Source of the DNA: an uncultured Ectothiorhodospiraceae bacterium | Lineage (GTDB): Bacteria > Pseudomonadota > Gammaproteobacteria > Nevskiales > Oceanococcaceae | Reading direction: 5' to 3' | NCBI GenBank assembly: GCA_937141935.1 | Contig: CAKZQS010000005.1 | Span: 1 to 64,000 of the forward strand | DNA: 64,000 bases | Shown: positions 58,222 to 64,000 of the stretch, one piece after another | Layout of the letters: every line of letters begins with the position of its first letter | Position numbering within the stretch: the stretch's first letter is position 1 | Program-made: the position numbers and the translations under genes | Notes under the pieces: generated by a model | The model's input: the letters and a program-made list of their open reading frames with translations, nothing else | What the model was told of the DNA's origin: nothing | Database searches by the model: none

Positions 58222-58956
58222 CTAATCGCGGCCGGCCAACGGGGCGGGGGTCGTCACGGCCTCATCGCCGAAGCGCACGCGGCCGCTGGCCATGTCGTAG
58301 ACCGCGCCCACGATCTGCAGGTGGCCGGCCTGTTCCTCGGCCAGCAGCAGGGCCGACTCGGCGCGCAGGCTGGCCACCGCGGCCGCCACATTGGCGCGAA
58401 CCGCCGCCGCGCCCAGCTCGGCCGCGGCGCAGTGCTGCGTCAGCGGCTCCAGGCCCGGCCGCAGCTGCGCCACCAGGCCGGCCAGTGCCGGCGTGGCGGG
58501 CGTGGCGGCCCCGCTGATGGCATCCAGCGTCGCCTGCACCGCGCCGCAGCCGCTGTGCCCCAGCACCACGATCAGTGGCACCTGCAGGGCGGCCACGGCG
58601 TATTCGACGCTGGCCAGCACCGCCGGGCCCACGGCATGGCCCGCCACCCGCACCACGAACAGATCGCCCAGGTTCTGGTTGAAGACCAGCTCGACCGGCA
58701 CCCGCGCATCGGCGCAGCCCAGCACCAGCGCGAAGGGTCGCTGCGGGCCGTCCAGCACCAGCTCGGCCGTGGGCCGCCCCAGCGCGCGACCCGCGTCGAC
58801 GCGCTCGGCGAAGGCCGCGTTGCCCTGGAGCAGGCGCGCCCGGGCGTCCGGCGCGCTCAGCACGCCGGGCTCGCGCGGGTGGGGCGGGCTCGGGGCACGG
58901 CGGGCGGGCTCGGGGCAGCGGTCATGCGACGGGCGCGAGGGCGGAAAGGGCGCCAT
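58222..58956 (-). CDS. Beta-class carbonic anhydrase
   Basis: A 244-residue enzyme interconverting CO2 and bicarbonate. Zinc ligands are Cys81, His134 and Cys137 (CADAR and HSGC), with Asp83-Arg85 as the catalytic dyad. The N-terminal 30 residues are Pro/Arg-rich and might be a wrongly assigned leader, because family similarity starts at about residue 36 (DARARLLQGNAAF). It is read alone. The 58135-58221 stretch before the previous gene shows no feature. Confidence 0.9.
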   Translation of the reverse strand: MAPFPPSRPSHDRCPEPARRAPSPPHPREPGVLSAPDARARLLQGNAAFAERVDAGRALGRPTAELVLDGPQRPFALVLGCADARVPVELVFNQNLGDLFVVRVAGHAVGPAVLASVEYAVAALQVPLIVVLGHSGCGAVQATLDAISGAATPATPALAGLVAQLRPGLEPLTQHCAAAELGAAAVRANVAAAVASLRAESALLLAEEQAGHLQIVGAVYDMASGRVRFGDEAVTTPAPLAGRD

Positions 58957-59031
58957 TATGCGCGGGGCCGCGGCCCGCTTTCAGCGCGGCCGGGGCCCGG
59001 CGCCGGCGCGGGGCCATAGCTCGCGCCCCGA

Positions 59032-59601
59032 TCAATGGCGCAGCGGGGGGCGCTCGGTGACGAACTGCTCCAGGTAGTCCATCTGGTCGGCCAGCACATG
59101 GCGGCCCGACAGCAGCAGGATTTCGGCCACATTGGGCGCGAAGGGCACCGCCAGCAGCGTCATGCCGGCCTGCTCCGGCGTACGGCAACCCTTGTCCTGG
59201 TTGCAGCGGCGGCAGGCGCTGACGACGTTCTCCCAGACATGCCGCCCGCCCTGGCCACGCGGCTTGACGTGGTCGATCGTCATCGTCGATTCGCTGACCC
59301 CGCCCCCACAGTACAGGCACAGGCTGCGATCCCGCGCCAGCAGGCGGCGCCGGGTCAGCGGGAACACGCCCCCCTGCTCCCAGATGCGCGAACGGTCGTT
59401 GACGGCAATGATCGGCGACAGCGCAAAGGTGCTGCGCTCGCCGCACTCGCGGTTCCAGCCGCCGCGCAGCATGATCGGCTCGGCACCGGCCTCCCACAGG
59501 ACCTTGTTGTCCATGTACAGGCATACGGCACGTTGCCAGTCGACCCAGGCGACCGGCATGCCGCCGGCCGACAATTTCAACACCTTGGGCAGAATCTGCA
59601 T
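59032..59601 (-). CDS. HNH endonuclease
   Basis: A 189-residue protein with a zinc-ribbon HNH core: CLYCGG, the catalytic TIDHVKPRGQGG with His, and WENVVSACRRCNQDKG. The N-terminus (ILPKVLKLSAGGMPVAWVDWQRAV) is typical of a family of stand-alone HNH proteins common in Proteobacteria, whose role is not settled. ATG 59601 gives this typical start; a TTG at 59655 would add 18 residues and has no ribosome site. There is no toxin immunity gene or phage gene beside it. Confidence 0.85.
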   Translation of the reverse strand: MQILPKVLKLSAGGMPVAWVDWQRAVCLYMDNKVLWEAGAEPIMLRGGWNRECGERSTFALSPIIAVNDRSRIWEQGGVFPLTRRRLLARDRSLCLYCGGGVSESTMTIDHVKPRGQGGRHVWENVVSACRRCNQDKGCRTPEQAGMTLLAVPFAPNVAEILLLSGRHVLADQMDYLEQFVTERPPLRH

Positions 59602-59710
59602 CGAAGGCGGCTCGGCACGTGAGACGCGAATTGCGTCGCCTCGATAGTCCGCCAAATTGGTGACAGTTTCAAGACCTTAGGCACGTTTGCTGGACTATTG
59701 GCCCAGGTTC

Positions 59711-61141
59711 TCAGTCGCCCTCGGGCACATGCAGCACCTTCATCGAGTTGGTGCCGCCGGGGCCGTTGAAATCGCCCTTGGTGATGATCAGCCGGTCACC
59801 GGCCTGCACCCGGCCGCTGCGCCGCAGGCAGGCAGCCGCCTCGGTGGCCGCGGTAATGCCGTCCAGCGCGGATGGCGTGAACTCGACCGGGTAGGTGCCG
59901 CGCACCAGGGCCATGCGTCGCCGCGTGATCTCGTGCCGGGTCAGCGCGAAGACCGGGATGCGGGTGTCCATGCGGCTCATCCACACCGCCGTCATGCCGG
60001 ACTCGGTCAGCGCGACAATGGCCCGGGCCTGCGTGTGCCGCGCGGTGTACACGGCGGCCATCGCGATGGCCTCGTCGATGCGGGCGAAGTGCGAATCCAG
60101 CCGCTGCACGTTGCGCTGTGGCGGGTCCTGGGTCTCGGCGCCGGCGCAAATGCGGCCCATGGCCTGCACCGCGCGCACCGGGTGGCGGCCGACGGCGGTC
60201 TCGGCCGACAGCATCACCGCATCGGTGCCATCCATCACCGCATTGGCCACATCCAGCACCTCGGCGCGGGTCGGGATCGGCTGGCTGACCATCGACTCCA
60301 TCATCTGCGTGGCGGTGATGACGACGCGGTTGGCCTCGCGGGCCTCGGTGATGATGCGTTTCTGCACGCCGGGCAGCGCCGGCTCGCCGATCTCCACACC
60401 CAGATCGCCGCGCGCCACCATGACGATGTCGCTCTCGCGCAGGATGTCGGCCAGGTTCTCCACCGCCTCGCTGCGCTCGATCTTGGCCACCAGCTGCGGC
60501 TCGCCGCCGGCCGCCTCGGCCAGCCAGCGGGCCTTTTTCATGTCGTCCCCGGTCTTGGGGAAGCTGACCGCCAAAAAGTCCACGCCCAGGCCCACGGCGG
60601 TGATGATGTGCTTGCGGTCCTGCGCGGTCAGCGCCGGCGCCGACAGCCCGCCGCCGGCCTTGTTCAGGCCCTTGCGCGCCGCCAGCTCGCCGCCCTGCTC
60701 GACCTCGCAGCGCACCTGGGTGCCGGCCACCTCGCGCACGCGCAGCCGGATCAGCCCGTCGTTCAGCAGCAGGTGGTCGCCGGCGCGCACGTCGCGCGGC
60801 AGCGCCGCATAGGCCACGCCGACGATGTCGGCCGTTCCTGCGTCGGCCGGGTGGGCGGTATCCAGCGTGAAGGCCGCGCCGGGCTCCAGCTGCACCGGCC
60901 CCTGCGCAAAGCCCTCGATGCGGATCTTCGGCCCCGGCAGGTCGGCCAGAATGCCCACGTCGCGCCCGGCGGCGGCCGCCGCGGCGCGCACGGCCTGCGC
61001 CCGGCGCTGGTGCTCCTCGGGGCTGCCGTGGGAGAAGTTCAGCCGCACCACGTCCACGCCGGCCTCGATCAGCGCCTCCAGCACCCCCGGCTCGTCGGTG
61101 GCCGGGCCCAGCGTGGCCACGATTTTGGTGCGTCGACTCAT
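59711..61141 (-). CDS. pyk: Pyruvate kinase
   Basis: A 476-residue glycolytic enzyme that makes ATP and pyruvate from phosphoenolpyruvate and ADP. It opens with RRTKIVATLGPATDEP. VAKIERSEAVENL is the active-site signature with the essential Lys, and MVARGDLGVEI and VITATQMMESM hold metal and substrate residues. The C-terminal allosteric domain covers about 340-476. Its ATG overlaps the stop of the MTH1187-family gene upstream (ATGA). Confidence 0.95.
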   Translation of the reverse strand: MSRRTKIVATLGPATDEPGVLEALIEAGVDVVRLNFSHGSPEEHQRRAQAVRAAAAAAGRDVGILADLPGPKIRIEGFAQGPVQLEPGAAFTLDTAHPADAGTADIVGVAYAALPRDVRAGDHLLLNDGLIRLRVREVAGTQVRCEVEQGGELAARKGLNKAGGGLSAPALTAQDRKHIITAVGLGVDFLAVSFPKTGDDMKKARWLAEAAGGEPQLVAKIERSEAVENLADILRESDIVMVARGDLGVEIGEPALPGVQKRIITEAREANRVVITATQMMESMVSQPIPTRAEVLDVANAVMDGTDAVMLSAETAVGRHPVRAVQAMGRICAGAETQDPPQRNVQRLDSHFARIDEAIAMAAVYTARHTQARAIVALTESGMTAVWMSRMDTRIPVFALTRHEITRRRMALVRGTYPVEFTPSALDGITAATEAAACLRRSGRVQAGDRLIITKGDFNGPGGTNSMKVLHVPEGD

Positions 61142-61488
61142 GCCGGGTCCTGGCCCTCCCCAGCCTGCCCGTCCTGGCGGCCCAGGTCCCGACCATCAAG
61201 CGCCCGCACGGCACGCACCTTGTCGGCCAGCGCCTGCGGCTTGTCGATGCGGGTGCCCAGCTTGATCGCGCTGTGCAGGCGCGGCGCGCCGGCCGCGTGC
61301 AGCTCGACATGGCAGCGGCGCACGCAGGCCATCACCGTGTCCCAGTCCCCCTCGACATTGGTGCCCCAGGCGTGCAGCTCGGGGCGCAGGCCGGCGTCGA
61401 CAAAAATGCGCTCGCAGCGCGCGATCCACGGCGCCAACGAGCCCTCCACGCCCAGCGGGATCAGGCATAGCTCCATTTGGACTTGCAT
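61138..61488 (-). CDS. MTH1187/YqgV family (thiamine-binding-like) protein
   Basis: A 116-residue small protein with the ferredoxin-like fold of the MTH1187 family. The pattern MELCLIPLGVEGSLAPWIARC is followed by YxLHxxGTxVEGxWD, here ELHAWGTNVEGDWD, and a C-terminal LGTRIDK. Some relatives bind thiamine or its precursors. It overlaps pyk by four bases, so the pair is co-translated; pyruvate enzymes downstream of Pyk use thiamine diphosphate, which may explain the link, but this is inference. The last 20 residues are Asp/Gly/Gln-rich and not part of the fold. Confidence 0.8.
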   Translation of the reverse strand: MQVQMELCLIPLGVEGSLAPWIARCERIFVDAGLRPELHAWGTNVEGDWDTVMACVRRCHVELHAAGAPRLHSAIKLGTRIDKPQALADKVRAVRALDGRDLGRQDGQAGEGQDPA

Positions 61489-61597
61489 CGGGGATTCTCC
61501 TCAGAGGCGCCGGTCGGCAGCATGGCCGCGGCGCCTGACAGCGCGATGACAGCGTGTGGTCGCGGCCGGGTTTGGGGCGGTTGGTGCGCCCGGCCCC

Positions 61598-61819
61598 TCA
61601 GGCCGGTTCGACGTGCTTGGCCAGGTTGCCCTTGCGGTGGCGCTCGGCGCGAAAGCGCACGCCCATCTGGCTTTCCGGCTCCCAGGTGCCGACGATCTCG
61701 CGGAAGTGCATGTAGTAGTCGTAGCCGTCCTCCCCACGGATCACGCCGAAGCCGCGCTCCATGTCATAGCGGCTCACGTAGCCGCAAATCCAGGTCTCAC
61801 CCTCCGATGCTTCCGTCAT
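61598..61819 (-). CDS. Cold-shock-domain protein
   Basis: A 73-residue protein with the CSP fold: CGYVSRYDMERGFGVI corresponds to the RNP1 region, YDYYMHFREI to RNP2, and VRFRAERHRKGNLA ends the barrel. It differs from CspA in that the usual KGFGFI is RGFGVI and the first strand is changed. It should bind single-stranded RNA. A strong GGAGGA site precedes ATG 61819. Its first 23 bases lie inside the end of the hydrolase gene upstream. The 61489-61597 gap downstream has no feature. Confidence 0.82.
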   Translation of the reverse strand: MTEASEGETWICGYVSRYDMERGFGVIRGEDGYDYYMHFREIVGTWEPESQMGVRFRAERHRKGNLAKHVEPA

Positions 61820-62456
61820 AGCGGTGTTCCTCCAACCAGCCGGTGTAGCGGTCGCCCGGCCTGAGTTCGCCAACACCCACGGGGGTGCCGGTCAGCAAAA
61901 CGTCACCGGCCTCGAGACCGAAGGCGGCGGTGGCGTCGTAGAGCAGACGCTCGATGTCGTAGACCATCAGGGCGGTGCTGTCGTTTTGGCGGGTTTCGTC
62001 ATTGACCGCGAGTCCGATGCGCGCGTTCTGCGGCTCGGCCAGCGCCTCGCGCGGCAACACGGGTGCGATGGGGCAGGCGCCGGGGAAGGCCTTGCTGACC
62101 TCCCAGGGGTAGCCCTGCTCGCGCAGGTCGTTCTGCACCGCGCGCAGCGTCAGGTCCAGCGCCAGCGCATAGCCGGCCACCGCGTCCATGCCGGCCTGGG
62201 CCGGGTCGCGCAGCCGGCGGCCAATGACCAGCGCCAGCTCGATCTCGTGGTGCACCGGCCCGCGGCCGGTGGGCAGCGCCAGCGGCCCGGCAAAGTCGCA
62301 CAGGCAGGAGTTGGGCTTGATGAAGAAGGTCGGCTGCGTGGGCACCGACGAGGCCAGCTCGGCGGCGTGGGCGGCGTAGTTCTTGGCCACGCAGACGATC
62401 TTGCTCGGGGCGAAGGGCCCGCGTCCGCCGTCGGCCATGACGAGGTTAGTCAGCAT
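61797..62456 (-). CDS. Fumarylacetoacetate hydrolase family protein
   Basis: A 219-residue metal-dependent enzyme of the FAH fold, close in length to YcgM-type acylpyruvate hydrolases/oxaloacetate decarboxylases. Signatures are IVCVAKNYAAHAAE, HHEIELALVIGRR (metal ligands Glu) and GDVLLTGTPVGVGEL. It probably cleaves or decarboxylates a small beta-diketo acid such as oxaloacetate or fumarylpyruvate. It overlaps the pap stop upstream by 11 bases and the cold-shock gene downstream by 23. ATG 62456 or Met7 could be the start. Confidence 0.88.
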   Translation of the reverse strand: MLTNLVMADGGRGPFAPSKIVCVAKNYAAHAAELASSVPTQPTFFIKPNSCLCDFAGPLALPTGRGPVHHEIELALVIGRRLRDPAQAGMDAVAGYALALDLTLRAVQNDLREQGYPWEVSKAFPGACPIAPVLPREALAEPQNARIGLAVNDETRQNDSTALMVYDIERLLYDATAAFGLEAGDVLLTGTPVGVGELRPGDRYTGWLEEHRYDGSIGG

Positions 62457-63939
62457 TATCGAGCATCGTATTCAACGATTCGATCACCGTCACGCGGGCG
62501 TGCCGCTTGTTGTTGGCGCCGACCAGCACCCAGGGCGCCTGCGGCGCATGGCAGCGCTGCAGCATGGTGTTCGCCGCCAGCGCGTAATCCTCCCAGCGCT
62601 GACGGTTGCGCCAATCCTCATCGGTCAGCTTCCAGCGCTTCAGCGGGTCCTCGCGCCGCGCCTCGAAGCGCGCCAGCTGCTCGTCCGGCGTGATGTGCAG
62701 CCAGAACTTCAGCAGCCGGTTGCCGGCCGCCGTCCAGGCCTGCTCGAAGCGGTTGATCTCGGCATAGGCGGCCTGCCAGCGCGCCGGCGGCGCCAGGCCC
62801 TCGACCCGCTCGACCAGCACGCGGCCGTACCAGCTGCGGTCAAAGATCGCGATGTGACCCGGGGCCGGCATGCGCGTGGCAAAGCGCCACAGGTAGTGGT
62901 GGGCGCGTTCGCGGGCGTCCGGCGCGCCGATGCGGTGCACGCGCAGCATGCGCGCGTCCAGCGCCTGCAGCATGCGCCGAATGGCGCCGCCCTTGCCGCC
63001 GGCGTCCCAGCCCTCGAAGACCAGCACCAGGCCGCGTTGCTGCAGCCGCAGCCGCTGGCTGTGCCGGTGCAGCGCCGCCTGCGCCGCGTGCAGCCGCTCG
63101 CGGTACTCGCCCTTGTCCAGGGCCGGCTGGGCCACCTCGGCCAGCCGGTCCGGCACCGCCGCCTGGCGCCCGCGCCCACGCTTGGCCGCCGTGGTGGTCG
63201 GCGCGGCCGCCAGCCGCGCCTCCAGCGCGTCGGCCAGGGCCTCGGTGACGGCCAGGCTGCGCGCCCGCGGGTGGCGGCCGTCGATGGGCTGCCAGGGCAG
63301 GCCCGCCTCGCGCGACTGCGCGATCAGCGGCTCGGTGGCCGCCATGAATTCCTCGTACAGGTGCAGATGCCCCCAGTCGCGCGGCTGCACCTGCCAGGCC
63401 TGGGCCGGGTCGGCCAGCAGGCTGCGCAGGCGCTCGCGCTGGGCCTTGGCATCCAGGTGCATCCACACCTTCAGCAACAGCGCGCCATCGGCGACGAGAT
63501 CGCGCTCGAATTCGGCGATGGCGGCCAGGCGCTGCGCCCACTGCTCCGCGTCGATCTCGCCGCGGGCGCGGGCCAGCAGGCCCGGCGTGTACCAGCCGGA
63601 CAGCACGATGGCGAGCTTGCCGCGGGCCGGCAGGTCACGCCAGTGGGGCAGCAGCGGCGGCTCGCGCGGGGACAGCTGGCGCTGCTGCAGGTAGGCCAGC
63701 GTGCGGATGTCGCGCGGGTCCAGCCACTCGGTCAGCAGGTTGGCCAGCTCGTGCTTGCCGGCGCCGTCGACACCGCCGAATACCAGCAACACCGGGAAGT
63801 CGGCCTCACGCAGACGCCGCTGCAGCTCCAGCAGCCGCGCGCGCAGTTCGCCGGCGCGGCGCTTGTAGCTGCGCTTGTCCGGCTCCTTGAGCGGCGGCGG
63901 CGGCCAGTCCACCCGGGTGCATTCCTCCGGCTCGGGCAC
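62446..63939 (-). CDS. pap: Polyphosphate:AMP phosphotransferase, two PPK2 domains
   Basis: A 497-residue PPK2 class II enzyme that makes ADP from AMP with polyphosphate. The N-terminal PPK2 repeat has Walker A FGGVDGAGKHE (about 55-65) and the C-terminal repeat has EGWDAGGKGG (about 306-315) with FDRSWYGRVLVERVEG. Only the second repeat has the fully canonical lid region, as in Pseudomonas and Acinetobacter Pap. It starts with GTG at 63939. It heads an overlapping set of three - strand genes (pap, FAH hydrolase, cold-shock protein). Nothing else is visible in 63940-64000. Confidence 0.9.
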   Translation of the reverse strand: MPEPEECTRVDWPPPPLKEPDKRSYKRRAGELRARLLELQRRLREADFPVLLVFGGVDGAGKHELANLLTEWLDPRDIRTLAYLQQRQLSPREPPLLPHWRDLPARGKLAIVLSGWYTPGLLARARGEIDAEQWAQRLAAIAEFERDLVADGALLLKVWMHLDAKAQRERLRSLLADPAQAWQVQPRDWGHLHLYEEFMAATEPLIAQSREAGLPWQPIDGRHPRARSLAVTEALADALEARLAAAPTTTAAKRGRGRQAAVPDRLAEVAQPALDKGEYRERLHAAQAALHRHSQRLRLQQRGLVLVFEGWDAGGKGGAIRRMLQALDARMLRVHRIGAPDARERAHHYLWRFATRMPAPGHIAIFDRSWYGRVLVERVEGLAPPARWQAAYAEINRFEQAWTAAGNRLLKFWLHITPDEQLARFEARREDPLKRWKLTDEDWRNRQRWEDYALAANTMLQRCHAPQAPWVLVGANNKRHARVTVIESLNTMLDNAD

Positions 63940-64000
63940 GAAAGCCCAGTCTAGCGCCGCAAGCCCCCGCGATGTCCGGCCGCGGCCGCGAATTGCGTAT

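Noticed and set aside
59032-59601. HNH gene as part of a restriction or toxin system
   Set aside because: No methylase, immunity gene or phage gene is adjacent, and the N-terminus is that of a common stand-alone family.

Overview
The window is very GC-rich, densely coding DNA with proteobacterial gene content: a FadL-type porin, a TonB-dependent receptor, a DsbD/ScsB-type disulfide reductase, a KefB-type antiporter, an Fe-S CysH and a two-domain PPK2 (Pap). A tRNA-Ala(GGC)-tRNA-Glu(UUC) pair, a GlyGly-CTERM-like tail and a chromosomal integron all fit a high-GC gammaproteobacterium, perhaps near Xanthomonadales. The lineage is inferred from gene content only.

Layout. 1-3209: the end of a chromosomal integron. 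Two A/T-richer cassettes on the - strand carry attC sites (one complete, one cut by the window edge). They face an attI-like junction and an integrase gene (intI) on the + strand that is frameshifted. 3206-8206: a three-gene overlapping - strand operon (YrhK, COG3650 lipoprotein, GNAT), then a DUF2254 membrane protein and a long-chain acyl-CoA synthetase. 8333-11950: type II NADH dehydrogenase with a probably leaderless promoter, a small outer-membrane barrel and an HtrA/DegQ protease. 12110-16529: a Gld-type ABC exporter operon (ATPase, permease, GldG, DUF4340) closed by a strong terminator. 16631-19786: MFS transporter, ThuA lipoprotein and a YeeE/YedE pair. 19783-25872: FadL porin, divergent from a four-gene sugar-type ABC importer joined by TGATG overlaps.

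25936-32613 has a sulfur/redox flavour: persulfide dioxygenase plus SulP behind a palindromic operator, a DsbD family reductase coupled to a GT9 glycosyltransferase, and CysH. A six-copy, 102-bp tandem repeat array (about 32620-33215) follows, then an M48 lipoprotein protease, KefB with a 15-bp repeat before its start codon, and the two tRNAs. Downstream of tRNA-Glu lies about 800 bp of hairpin-rich tandem repeat, period about 226 bp, that incorporates the tRNA 3' end and terminator hairpin sequences. A structured leader and a choice-of-anchor P type secreted protein come next.

39070-49914 is a same-strand signalling block: TonB receptor, YfiR/DUF4154 protein, CHASE8-like histidine kinase, DUF3369 response regulator, receiver-histidine kinase, single-domain receiver, then a 1346-residue CheB-CheR-PAS-kinase-receiver protein. 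50014-57631 holds three large secreted hydrolase-like proteins; two are lipoproteins and one ends in a GlyGly-CTERM-like tail. The last part, almost all on the - strand, is metabolic and stress-related: RsbW-like ATPase, beta-carbonic anhydrase, HNH nuclease, MTH1187-family protein with pyruvate kinase, and polyP:AMP phosphotransferase, FAH-family hydrolase and cold-shock protein in overlapping order.

The features most worth following are the integron end with its new cassette genes, the tRNA-Glu-associated repeat array with compensatory hairpin changes, the 102-bp repeat array and the TonB-YfiR-phosphorelay block.
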